Assembly (NCBI GenBank): GCA_028699365.1
Contig: JAQVUQ010000210.1
Location: forward strand, 1 to 5,341
Reading direction: 5' to 3'
Source of the DNA: a bacterium
GTDB lineage: Bacteria; UBP13; UBA5359
Length of the DNA: 5,341 nt
Shown: positions 1 through 5,341 of the stretch, in pieces
Layout: each line of letters begins with the position of its first letter
Position numbering within the stretch: the first letter of the stretch is position 1
Position numbers and translations under genes: made by a program
The notes under the pieces: model-generated
What the model saw: only the letters and a program-made list of their open reading frames with translations
Database searches by the model: none
Told to the model about the DNA's origin: nothing

Positions 1-2
1 GG

Positions 3-1169
3 AAGAACCTGTGGCAGCCGGCGCCTACGCGTCAGTTACGGGGGGGGGCTCTGGTCTATCCGCTTAATACGGATGATCTGCTGCTGAACTATGGCAATGA
101 GAAGGGTATCTGGTCAACTGAGGTAGCTATTCTGCAAATGTATAACCTACCGGAGAGCATGGTAGATGAGCATATTAATAAGTTAACTGAGCATGTGCTG
201 TATTCAGGTTCACCCGTAGGCATGGTTTCTCTCATAGCTGAGAATAGTTGGGATTGGCAACGTCTTGCCGGTGCTTATGATGAACAGGCTTCTCATGCAG
301 CTAAGCTTCAAAGAGAGGGTAAGGCGCAGAGTGCTACAGTAAGCAAATTTGCGCATTGGTATGCGGATAGCTACCCCGAGGTTTCTCCGTCACAGGTATG
401 GTACCAGCCGGGAGGCTGGCATGGAGTTTCTGCAGATGATACCGGTATACTAGCCTGTACTCGGCATTATCGGGTGCGTTTACGGGCCGAACGCAACGGC
501 GGTTTGAAGCTTACAGATTTGAGAGCCTATGCGGAGAACCTGCAGGATCCATACTGGGATGAGATAAGCCGGGATAAATTTGCCATCTGGGTTGTGCCAT
601 TTTTGCTGGATGGCAGCCGCTACAGGCTTAACGGTAATGGAGAGACAACGTTAACAGATATACCCACTAACCAACCTATGTGTTTTATGCCTGTGGCAAT
701 ACCGTATAAAGATTGTCCTGCACATGGCAAGTTAAGTGAGGTAGATGAAAAGAGTTTTCTATGGGAAGAGAGCGATTTGGTTGCCGAGTGGAGTTTTAAT
801 GATGACGAGATTCTTGTTAAAGTCAAACCATGCGGAAGTGCCAGCCAGGCCGGATTGCAATTAGTCTGTAACCCGCAAGTGCTGGATATGGCAATGGTTC
901 TCGATGGTAAAACGGTTTTTCTTTCCAAGCTTTTGCCGGGGATTTACAATTCGTCAAGGCTAGCAATTGTGAATTCTTCAGAGGAATGCGTTGGGGTTAC
1001 AATGAATATATTAGGCCAGGGAAAGAAAGAAATTTTTTGTTGTAAATGGGAGAGAGAGAGCAAGAGACCGGTCTGCAGGCTTACTATCAGCAATGCTTCC
1101 AGGCCAGAATTGTGTCTCAGACTCCGGCTGACAGAGTGTGGTAAGGATCAGCGGCAGATAACAGTATAA
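3..1169 (+). CDS. C-terminal part of an unassigned, possibly carbohydrate-active protein (5' end outside window)
   Basis: The reading frame is open from the window edge to a TAA at 1167-1169, giving about 388 residues. The first ATG (138) has no convincing ribosome site, and coding-like sequence precedes it (VYPLNTDDLLLNYGNEKG), so the gene probably starts outside the window. I do not recognise the family securely. The segment WDWQRLAGAYDEQ through REGKAQSATVSKFAHWYAD looks like the end of a polysaccharide-deacetylase-like or glycosidase barrel, where a strand-helix unit precedes a 'fa-wy' motif. The rest, rich in alternating hydrophobic residues and short loops, looks like beta-sandwich domains. 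No membrane segment is visible. The stop lies 54 bases before a sugar-binding lipoprotein gene on the same strand, which fits a shared carbohydrate operon. A run of nine G at 40-48 makes the reading upstream of it uncertain. That this is a coding region is solid; the function is a guess. Confidence 0.75.
   Translation, partial: KNLWQPAPTRQLRGGALVYPLNTDDLLLNYGNEKGIWSTEVAILQMYNLPESMVDEHINKLTEHVLYSGSPVGMVSLIAENSWDWQRLAGAYDEQASHAAKLQREGKAQSATVSKFAHWYADSYPEVSPSQVWYQPGGWHGVSADDTGILACTRHYRVRLRAERNGGLKLTDLRAYAENLQDPYWDEISRDKFAIWVVPFLLDGSRYRLNGNGETTLTDIPTNQPMCFMPVAIPYKDCPAHGKLSEVDEKSFLWEESDLVAEWSFNDDEILVKVKPCGSASQAGLQLVCNPQVLDMAMVLDGKTVFLSKLLPGIYNSSRLAIVNSSEECVGVTMNILGQGKKEIFCCKWERESKRPVCRLTISNASRPELCLRLRLTECGKDQRQITV
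40..48 (+). repeat. Nine-G homopolymer tract inside a coding region
   Basis: Nine consecutive G lie inside the first reading frame. The downstream frame can be read through the tract to the window edge, but a second frame (starting at position 2) is also open up to and past the tract and reads EEPVAAGAYASVTGGGSG. A one-base change in tract length would therefore join different N-terminal sequences to the same C-terminal protein. It may be a sequencing or assembly length error, or a slippage-prone tract. Confidence 0.6.
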
Positions 1170-1207
1170 CTGGCGGCACATAGAGACGCAATGAAAACGA
1201 AGATTTG

Positions 1208-1213
1208 AAAGGG
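1208..1213 (+). promoter_or_regulatory. Ribosome binding site of the solute-binding protein gene
   Basis: The sequence aaaggg lies 10 bases before the ATG at 1224. It is a moderate match to the anti-Shine-Dalgarno target. It supports that ATG, as does the signal peptide that starts exactly there. Confidence 0.5.
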
Positions 1214-1223
1214 CGATCAAATA

Positions 1224-2537
1224 ATGAAGAAAAGACTTCTTTGCTCCTATATAATAATACTGCTTGCATTGGTGATCATGATAGTCGGTTGTAACAGTGA
1301 GAAAGAAGAACAGCAAGGCAAGACGGTTGTAACCATAGCCTGTGGCTATTCACCTACTGATATTGGCATCCGTGTCATCGGCAAGTCAATCGATGAGTTT
1401 GCGAAGCAGAATCCCGATATAGAAGTGAAGAAGATATGGCTTACTCAGCAATATCAGCCGAAGTTGATGACCATGATAGCTGGCGGAAATCCTCCTGACA
1501 TTTTTCGCTTATCGCCTGATTTTGTGCCAACTTATGTACAGCGAGGAACTCTTAAAGCACTTGGAGCATATATCGCCAAAAGCGACGTATTGAATTTGGA
1601 AAATTTCTATCCCCAAGTATTATACAAGTATAGATATGATGTTAAGATTAAGGCCATAGGCAAGGGACCGATATATGGGTTTGGAACTGATTGGTCGCCG
1701 GACTATACTCTGTTCTACAATAAAGACATGTTCGATAAAGCTCATTTGCCGTATCCGACCAAGAGTATGAATTGGGCAGAGTTCCGTGAGACAGCACGGA
1801 AGCTGACTATAGGACAAGGAGGACGGAGGCAGTTCGGCGGTTTGGTAGGGGATATACCTTTGTTGGTAGCTCAGAACGGCGGCAGTGTCTTTAGTCCGGA
1901 TGGCAAGAAATGTTTGCTTGACAACTCGCAGGCTATAGAAGCATTTCAGTATATGGTTGATCTGAGAATTAAGGATAAGGTGATGCCTTCTCTCAGTGAT
2001 ATGCAGAATTCCAATCAGTTACAGCTCTTCCAGACCGGCAGGCTGGGCATGTTCTTCTCTGGCAGGTTCTATGTACCCATAGTACAAGAGCAGATCAAGA
2101 GCTTCAGATGGGGAGTAGCCCCGGGGTTGCATCAGAAGAAGAGAGTGAACATGGTGACCGGACCTGTTGGGTGGGTAATGAGCAGCAAGGTTAAACATCC
2201 GGAAGCCGCCTGGAAGCTGATGGAACATCTTGTAGTGGGGAATTGTGAGAAGGAATTAGCTGAGACGGGTTACAATATCCCGGTAATCAAAAAGATAGCT
2301 GAATCAGATATGTTTCTCAGCAATCCTCGCCACCCGGCAGGGCTTAACAAAATATTCATGGATGAGGTAAAGTATACTCTGCCCAGTCCGCTGACACCGT
2401 ATGCACCTACTGATCGCTGGCAAAGGATAATAAATGACGAACTGGACCTGGCCTATCTGGGAAAGCAGACAGCCCGGCAGGCAGCACTTAACGCTACCAG
2501 CAAGATCAACTTACTGCTGGCCGAGGGCATAAAGTGA
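1224..2537 (+). CDS. Extracellular sugar-binding lipoprotein of an ABC transporter (SBP family 1 type)
   Basis: The product, 437 residues, is the usual length for carbohydrate-uptake (CUT1-type) binding proteins. These capture an oligosaccharide or glycoside outside the membrane and deliver it to MalF/MalG-type permeases. Residues 1-22 form a lipoprotein signal peptide: basic MKKR, a hydrophobic core, and lipobox IVGC with the lipidated cysteine at 23. Next comes a charged linker, then the family pattern: a first strand (TVVTIACGY), DEFAKQNPDIEVK, MTMIAGGNPPDIFRL (DIF at 92-94), the lobe-crossing segment around FGTDWSPDYTLFYNKDMF (153-170), GRLGMFFSGRF, and GPVGWVMSSKVKHPEAAWKL starting near 313. 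The substrate cannot be read from sequence. No permease or ATPase gene follows in the window, so the protein is either an orphan or relies on components elsewhere. The final codon AAG overlaps a GTGA start/stop junction (GTG at 2534), the normal place for a coupled next gene, but that frame stops after seven codons. Confidence 0.93.
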   Translation: MKKRLLCSYIIILLALVIMIVGCNSEKEEQQGKTVVTIACGYSPTDIGIRVIGKSIDEFAKQNPDIEVKKIWLTQQYQPKLMTMIAGGNPPDIFRLSPDFVPTYVQRGTLKALGAYIAKSDVLNLENFYPQVLYKYRYDVKIKAIGKGPIYGFGTDWSPDYTLFYNKDMFDKAHLPYPTKSMNWAEFRETARKLTIGQGGRRQFGGLVGDIPLLVAQNGGSVFSPDGKKCLLDNSQAIEAFQYMVDLRIKDKVMPSLSDMQNSNQLQLFQTGRLGMFFSGRFYVPIVQEQIKSFRWGVAPGLHQKKRVNMVTGPVGWVMSSKVKHPEAAWKLMEHLVVGNCEKELAETGYNIPVIKKIAESDMFLSNPRHPAGLNKIFMDEVKYTLPSPLTPYAPTDRWQRIINDELDLAYLGKQTARQAALNATSKINLLLAEGIK

Positions 2538-2552
2538 CAAAGAGACTATTAG

Positions 2553-2851
2553 ACTGAAGGCCATATTCTTCCTGAGATCGAGCGTGATGCCTCAATAAAA
2601 AATCTACTCAAGAGGGGGTACGAGTTGACAATTGACTGGCATCTCCCTATAGTGATAAGCTAAATGTTAATCTTGCTTGAGATGCAGATACTATTGATGT
2701 TCGTGAATTTCTGCAACAGAGCACTTTGGCGATAACGCCTGTAGTTCTGCTGCCGAAAGATATTCCAGAGTGTTGCGGTTTTGCCCGAACATCAATAATT
2801 GGTCAGATCGTAGGGGCGAAGTTGGGCAATCAAGAACAACGTGATTATTAA
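2553..2851 (+). pseudogene. Broken coding relic of unknown family
   Basis: The interval between the binding protein and the isomerase has no intact gene but reads like decayed protein. From 2553 to 2663 one frame gives TEGHILPEIERDASIKNLLK followed by RGYELTIDWHLP. Near 2645 the coding look moves to another frame (SPYSDKLNVNLA), which meets a TGA at 2678-2680. It then continues open as DADTIDVREFLQQSTLAITP, VVLLPKDIPECCGFARTS and IIGQIVGAKLGNQEQRDY to a TAA at 2849-2851. One frameshift and one nonsense codon would explain it. I do not recognise the family. Alternatively, a gene could start at the TTG at 2625, which has a fine ribosome site (agaggggg, 2611-2618), but that frame ends after 12 codons. 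The downstream half could instead be untranslated leader of the isomerase gene. Calling it a relic is an inference from frame coherence only. Confidence 0.4.
2625..2653 (+). promoter_or_regulatory. Candidate sigma-A promoter for the isomerase gene
   Basis: TTGACA (2625-2630) is a perfect -35 box. It is followed after exactly 17 bases by TATAGT (2648-2653), five of six bases of the -10 consensus. Transcription would start near 2660, leaving a leader of about 220 bases before the isomerase ATG at 2880. The leader contains a small perfect hairpin, ggcg-ataa-cgcc, near 2734-2745. The match lies inside the coding relic, so chance cannot be excluded. Confidence 0.5.
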
Positions 2852-2864
2852 TGCATTCAGCAAA

Positions 2865-2871
2865 GAGAGGG
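2865..2871 (+). promoter_or_regulatory. Ribosome binding site fixing the isomerase start
   Basis: The sequence gagaggg lies eight bases before the ATG at 2880. It decides the start in favour of MEIGVINN at 2880 rather than the GTG at 2841, which would add 13 residues without family support. In this family the first beta-strand normally begins within a few residues of the start. Confidence 0.7.
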
Positions 2872-2879
2872 TACATAAA

Positions 2880-3689
2880 ATGGAAATAGGTGTAATCAAT
2901 AATCTATGCAACGAGGGACGCTGTTTCGATCATGTAAGCAGTTTCGGCCTGCATGTCTGCCAACTGGTAAGCTGGGATATGTCTTTAGCCCGGCCGGACA
3001 TAGCCGATAACGCCAGAGAAGCGGCAGCCGATGCCGGCGTCCGTATCTGCGCCGTCTGGGGCGGAGTGCCGGGACCGGCACAGTGGAACTTCACCGGAGG
3101 TCCGGTAACCCTGGGCCTGGTGCCGGAGGAATACCGCCGGGAGAGGGTTGATGCGCTTAAAAAGTGGGCAGATTTTGCTCAGCGCGCAGGAGCCCCGGCA
3201 GTTATCACCCACTGCGGCTTCATACCGGAGAACATGACCGATCCCGCCTATCCCGGTGTTGTGGATGCCATCAAAGAGGTAGCCGAATACTGTGGAGAGA
3301 AAGGCCTGGAGTTCTGGTTTGAGACCGGGCAGGAGACGCCGGTAGTGCTGCTGCGGACCATAGAGAGAGCGGGCACAGGTAATCTGGGCATCAACCTGGA
3401 CCCGGCCAATCTGTTGTTGTACGGAAAGGGCAATCCCATAGATTCACTGTCCGTCTTCGGCGAATATGTCAGGAACATCCATGCCAAGGACGGCCTCTGT
3501 CCTACCAACGGTGAGAACCTGGGCAAAGAGGTTCCGGTAGGCGACGGCATGGTGCGCTATCCGGAATTCATGGCCAGGCTCAAGGAGATCGGGTTTGACG
3601 GAGAGCTGATCATCGAGCGTGAGATCAGTGGCGAAGAGCAGATCAGGGATATCCGTAAGACAGTTACCGATCTGCAGAGCTGGCTGTAG
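2880..3689 (+). CDS. Sugar phosphate isomerase/epimerase (xylose isomerase-like TIM barrel)
   Basis: The 269-residue product belongs to the AP-endonuclease-2/xylose-isomerase-like barrel superfamily (COG1082 type). Members interconvert keto sugars, epimerise sugar phosphates or act on inositol-type compounds using a divalent metal in the cytoplasm. The barrel begins directly with MEIGVINN. Visible motifs are AVITHCGF (His111), FWFETGQETP (Glu148), GINLDPANLLLYGKG (Asp174), VRNIHAKDG (His201), GKEVPVGDGMVRYPEF, and LIIEREISG (Glu246). Glu148, Asp174, His201 and Glu246 are the expected metal ligands, so it looks active. The exact substrate cannot be told. A nearby sugar-binding lipoprotein gene suggests carbohydrate catabolism. 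Its base composition differs: I counted 71 G+C in the 120 bases 3121-3240, against 26 in the 60 bases 2221-2280 of the binding protein gene. That suggests a different origin or selection. No clear terminator follows. Confidence 0.92.
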   Translation: MEIGVINNLCNEGRCFDHVSSFGLHVCQLVSWDMSLARPDIADNAREAAADAGVRICAVWGGVPGPAQWNFTGGPVTLGLVPEEYRRERVDALKKWADFAQRAGAPAVITHCGFIPENMTDPAYPGVVDAIKEVAEYCGEKGLEFWFETGQETPVVLLRTIERAGTGNLGINLDPANLLLYGKGNPIDSLSVFGEYVRNIHAKDGLCPTNGENLGKEVPVGDGMVRYPEFMARLKEIGFDGELIIEREISGEEQIRDIRKTVTDLQSWL

Positions 3690-3815
3690 TATTGATATCT
3701 GCGAGCGATTGCCCCTTTACATTATCCGGTCACGTGGTATAACCTGACTTTTACAGTTTGCACAGCAGATTAGCCCGGAACAGCTTAATAGACCCTGCGT
3801 GCCTCCTGTCAGAGG
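3690..3815. other. Spacer without recognisable gene
   Basis: This stretch after the isomerase stop has no frame I can assign, no convincing hairpin-plus-T terminator and no strong promoter. It marks the left edge of the debris zone. Short open frames on both strands look random to me. Confidence 0.4.
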
Positions 3816-4033
3816 AAGGACGGCTTCTACGGGATGCGTACGGATTTCAATATCTACAGATCGCTTGAAAGATTCGCAGGTTTCGAGGTGGCATTACAGC
3901 GGCATTTGAATGAGCGTGTCAAGGAGACGAGCGGCCGCGACCTTTCAGCATGTCGATTTTTCCCGGCAACACGAATGATTCCTTCACGCTTCAGCCGACC
4001 ATGAAGGATATCAAGGAGTCATACGGGATGGAT
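3816..4033 (+). pseudogene. Decayed, internally deleted IS1634-type transposase
   Basis: Three pieces of a DDE transposase are visible. In one frame, IYRSLERFAGFEVALQRHLN continues to ETSGRDLSAC (ending at 3948). This matches the region of IS1634-type enzymes just before their YDVTNYYFE catalytic motif. The frame then jumps at 3947-3952 straight into SIFPGNTNDSFTLQPTMKDI followed by KESYGMD, the region after the first catalytic Asp, with a change of frame. The stretch between them, carrying the first catalytic Asp and surrounding strands, is missing. Upstream, KDGFYGMRTDF (3816-3848) resembles the 'DGFYAI-T' motif that normally lies near the C-terminal end, so the order appears shuffled or two copies are joined. 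The remaining C-terminal half and catalytic Glu are absent. The element cannot be active. The family call rests on remembered motifs, chiefly FPGNTND and YRSL...DLS. Confidence 0.72.
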
Positions 4034-4091
4034 AATAGGGACAGCGCCTCTTTTTTGAGGAGTACTTTTATAAATGGGCGCTGGCCCTATT
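4034..4091. repeat. Imperfect inverted repeat, REP/MITE-like hairpin
   Basis: The left arm aatagggacagcgcc (4034-4048) and the right arm ggcgctggccctatt (4077-4091) are reverse complements at 14 of 15 positions; the single mismatch pairs A4041 with G4084. The 28-base loop partly folds with the left arm into a second small hairpin, cctc-tttttt-gagg (4047-4060). The element sits exactly between the transposase remnant and the minus-strand decarboxylase fragment and appears to end both. Its aataggGACAGcgcc look recalls palindromic units served by REP-associated (Y1) transposases, or insertion sequence ends. No such transposase gene is present here, so the class is an inference. Confidence 0.65.
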
Positions 4092-4185
4092 TAGTGGAGA
4101 GTTGTCATGCAGGGAATGCGTGGGAGAGAAGCAGTATCCTCCACCGGGCATCATGATCTCCAGCGTTCTGCGGGTCACCTCGAGC
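4092..4185 (-). pseudogene. Fragment resembling a uroporphyrinogen decarboxylase-family protein
   Basis: On the minus strand this stretch encodes EVTRRTLEIMMPGGGYCFSP continuing as THSLHDNSPL. It fits the late, conserved part of uroporphyrinogen decarboxylase-family and related methyltransferase (MtaA/CmuA-type) proteins, which read roughly 'EV-RRI-IL-PGGGYIF-P-HNI--D-P-EN'. The next expected residues are cut off where the inverted repeat arm begins, giving an immediate unrelated tail and a stop. On the upstream side the frame stays open to about 4295, but the residues there (for example EPGDGIFRITDDPAG) do not resemble the family. Only about 30 residues survive, so this is debris. The same bases carry a plus-strand open frame, but the motif match makes the minus strand the better reading here. 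Confidence 0.45.
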
Positions 4186-4421
4186 TGAATGGCCAGAAAC
4201 CTGTCTATAAGCAGCAAGCCGGCCGGATCATCGGTGATGCGGAATATACCGTCTCCTGGTTCCAGCGCGGGACCGGAGAAGACACAGAAGCCCACATGAT
4301 CGGCAAATTGCTCTTAGCGGAGATCGATCTGGCCACAGCCGGTCGCTCATCCGACAAGCAGATTCCCGGTGAAGTTGCCGCTTTGTTGAAATACATCCGC
4401 AGCAATATATTGAGAGGGTAG
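4107..4421 (+). CDS. Unrecognised 104-residue open frame, probably a chimeric or C-terminal fragment
   Basis: The frame has an ATG at 4107 with ggaga six bases upstream (4096-4100) and ends at TAG 4419-4421, where a terminator-like hairpin begins. Residues 1 to about 26 lie over the minus-strand decarboxylase fragment and look like an accidental shadow. From about 4188 onward the protein is more convincing: GRIIGDAEYTVSWFQRGTGE, then AHMIGKLLLAEIDLATAGRS and PGEVAALLKYIRSNILRG, with many G-starting codons as in true coding sequence. It may be the surviving C-terminus of a longer gene to which chance supplied a start. I do not recognise the family, and no signal peptide or membrane segment is visible. 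Confidence 0.35.
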   Translation: MQGMRGREAVSSTGHHDLQRSAGHLELNGQKPVYKQQAGRIIGDAEYTVSWFQRGTGEDTEAHMIGKLLLAEIDLATAGRSSDKQIPGEVAALLKYIRSNILRG

Positions 4422-4440
4422 CGGTACTGCTGCCTTCTTT
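4417..4440 (+). terminator. Weak intrinsic terminator-like hairpin
   Basis: The arm ggtagcg (4417-4423) pairs with tgctgcc (4428-4434), including two G-T pairs, around a gtac loop. It is followed by ttcttt (4435-4440). It sits at the stop codon of the preceding open frame. The stem is short and the T run interrupted, so termination would be partial at best. Confidence 0.4.
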
Positions 4441-4459
4441 AATCCCAGAGGAATTGTGT

Positions 4460-4465
4460 TAAAAT
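4460..4465 (+). promoter_or_regulatory. Possible -10 box before the 175-residue gene
   Basis: taaaat matches five of six bases of the -10 consensus and lies just after the terminator-like hairpin. The best -35 candidate at 16-17 bases spacing matches only about three of six bases. A start near 4472 would precede the gene, but the support is weak. Confidence 0.2.
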
Positions 4466-4536
4466 AAACTTGAGAACTGGCTTCCACGCTGACCGATGAG
4501 GACGCGCAGGAGATCATAGATAAGGCAAAGGACATT

Positions 4537-5064
4537 ATGAAAGACATACTCAATAGAATCTCTCCGGATGAAGCGCTAGGGATATTAAGGCAATTGGCAA
4601 AGAATGATAAGAGGGTTGAGGAAGAAATCGCCAGGATTGCGGCCGATATCATCAGGGACGTGGACACCGAGGCAATTTGTGAGGATGTATTCTTTGTTTT
4701 GGATGGAATTGATGTTCATGAATTGTGGCATCGGTCCGGTTCAACGCCCTACGGCTACGTTTCACCTGAGGAAATGGCAGACGAAATGATCGAAGAGGAA
4801 CTGAACCCATTTGAACAGGAAGTATTTCGCCTTATCGAATTGGATATGCTCGAAGAGGCGAAGCTTTCCTGTATGGGAGTTCTGAAGGGAATATACAAAT
4901 ATTCGCATGAATCAAAATCGGAATTCAAGGACTGGGCTGCTGATGTCCCGGAAGAGTGCTTTGACCACCTTTTGGCCGAATGGGAAAAACGATGTAAATG
5001 TGAAAAACATATCAGGGAGATGGATGACTTCATTAAAAGAGAATGCAGCAGTTGGGCAAAATAG
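4537..5064 (+). CDS. Conserved-looking acidic protein of unknown function
   Basis: The 175-residue product is rich in Glu and Asp and almost wholly helical in appearance, with no signal peptide or membrane segment, so it is probably cytoplasmic. Segments that look conserved are SPDEALGILRQLAKND, DVFFVLDGIDVHELWHRSGS followed by TPYGYVSPEEMADEM, LIELDMLEEAKLSCMGVLKG, and SEFKDWAADVPEECFDHLL. I recall uncharacterised proteins with this layout in Bacillota and methanogenic archaea, but know no function. The ATG at 4537 has aaagga only four bases upstream, which is tight. The frame stays open upstream to a TGA at 4471 and reads LTDEDAQEIIDKAKDI, which looks coding. The true start may therefore be upstream (for example the CTG at 4489), or this may be the C-terminal domain of a longer, truncated protein. 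The gene is intact downstream and ends in TAG. Confidence 0.8.
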   Translation: MKDILNRISPDEALGILRQLAKNDKRVEEEIARIAADIIRDVDTEAICEDVFFVLDGIDVHELWHRSGSTPYGYVSPEEMADEMIEEELNPFEQEVFRLIELDMLEEAKLSCMGVLKGIYKYSHESKSEFKDWAADVPEECFDHLLAEWEKRCKCEKHIREMDDFIKRECSSWAK

Positions 5065-5235
5065 GCGGTCGAAAAAACAAGACCGAACAAGGGTATACAG
5101 TCGACGCCGAGGAACGGGGTTTGCTTTTTCTGGAAGGTCCGTGGCGGCGCGGCTGATACCCAAGCCGTTCGCCTTGATGAGCAGACATACATAACCTGGC
5201 TGGGTAATAAACGTCTGCAACTGACCTTTGGATGA
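5043..5235 (+). pseudogene. Small frameshifted reading frame overlapping the preceding gene
   Basis: An ATG at 5043, inside the last codons of the 175-residue gene, opens a frame reading MQQLGKIGGRKNKTEQ followed by GYTVDAEERGLLFLEGPWRR. It stops at TGA 5154-5156. In the next frame the coding look continues without a gap as ADTQAVRLDEQTYITWLGNK, then RLQLTFG, to a TGA at 5233-5235. One indel in the repetitive ggcggcgcggc stretch (5143-5153) would give a single protein of about 63 residues. The start has only a weak purine run upstream and would depend on translational coupling. An alternative is that the second frame, which is in frame with the preceding TAG, is its readthrough tail. I recognise no family. 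Confidence 0.3.
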
Positions 5236-5341
5236 TTCGTGTGGTGTTAAGTCAATAAACTAACGTGAGAATTCAGGCTAGTCTTGGCACGGGAGGTAGT
5301 GGTTTGGTAATGTATAGGTATCCGATGTCGCGATTTGAGCA
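5236..5341. other. Window end, no convincing feature
   Basis: The last 106 bases are AT-leaning with stops in all frames at the left. On the plus strand a frame is open from about 5256 to the edge and contains possible starts at TTG 5304 (seven bases after gggagg) and ATG 5310, reading MYRYPMSRFE. This could be the beginning of a gene outside the window, but too little is visible to judge. Confidence 0.25.

Noticed and set aside
1047-1058. GA-dinucleotide run inside the first gene
   Set aside because: Short, in frame with a normal-looking charged segment, and not positioned to cause a switch.
1191-1205. Catabolite-response-element-like sequence (atgaaaacgaagatt) before the binding protein gene
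   Set aside because: It fits the very degenerate consensus with one mismatch but lacks the palindromic right half, so chance is likely.
2554-2598. Frame reading LKAIFFLRSSVMPQ as a remnant of a permease N-terminus
   Set aside because: Only about 14 residues, no continuation, and a competing frame over the same bases is longer and more coherent.
4068-4295. Whole minus-strand frame as an intact 75-residue gene
   Set aside because: Only the stretch near 4092-4185 resembles a family; it lacks a proper start and is cut by the inverted repeat.
4386-4411. TTGAAA and TATATT as a promoter
   Set aside because: The spacer is only 14 bases, too short for sigma-A recognition.
5066-5085. Hairpin cggtc-gaccg after the 175-residue gene
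   Set aside because: The stem is five pairs and no T run follows on the plus strand, so it is not a credible terminator.
4755-5192. Minus-strand 145-codon frame
   Set aside because: It is a serine-rich shadow of the acidic 175-residue gene, with no ribosome site or family resemblance.

Overview
The window reads as bacterial chromosomal DNA, most likely from an anaerobic or thermophilic member of the Bacillota or a relative. The grounds are purine-rich Shine-Dalgarno sites, a lipoprotein-type sugar-binding protein, a good sigma-A-type promoter match, and a 175-residue acidic protein of a type I associate with Bacillota and methanogenic archaea. This placement is an inference; there is no rRNA or other marker gene.

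Left part (1-2537): the 3' end of a gene on the plus strand, possibly a carbohydrate-active protein, is followed after 54 bases by a complete lipoprotein solute-binding component of a sugar ABC transporter. The usual permease genes do not follow. Instead, 2538-2879 holds a broken coding relic and a candidate promoter (TTGACA, 17 bases, TATAGT).

Centre (2880-3689): a complete, clearly G+C-richer gene for a TIM-barrel sugar phosphate isomerase/epimerase with all four expected metal ligands. With the binding protein upstream it suggests a carbohydrate-use locus, though its composition and own promoter point to a separate history.

Right part (3690-4536): about 850 bases of gene debris. It contains a shuffled and internally deleted IS1634-type transposase, a REP/MITE-like inverted repeat, a minus-strand fragment resembling uroporphyrinogen decarboxylase-family proteins, and an unrecognised plus-strand open frame ending at a weak terminator-like hairpin.

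Right end (4537-5341): an intact conserved-looking acidic protein of unknown function, whose frame stays open upstream of its first ATG. A small frameshifted reading frame overlaps its 3' end, and about 100 bases with no convincing content close the window.

I see no CRISPR array, tRNA, rRNA or recognisable defence system. The main interest is the layered decay around three intact genes, the inverted repeat, the unknown 175-residue protein and the promoter inside a coding relic.
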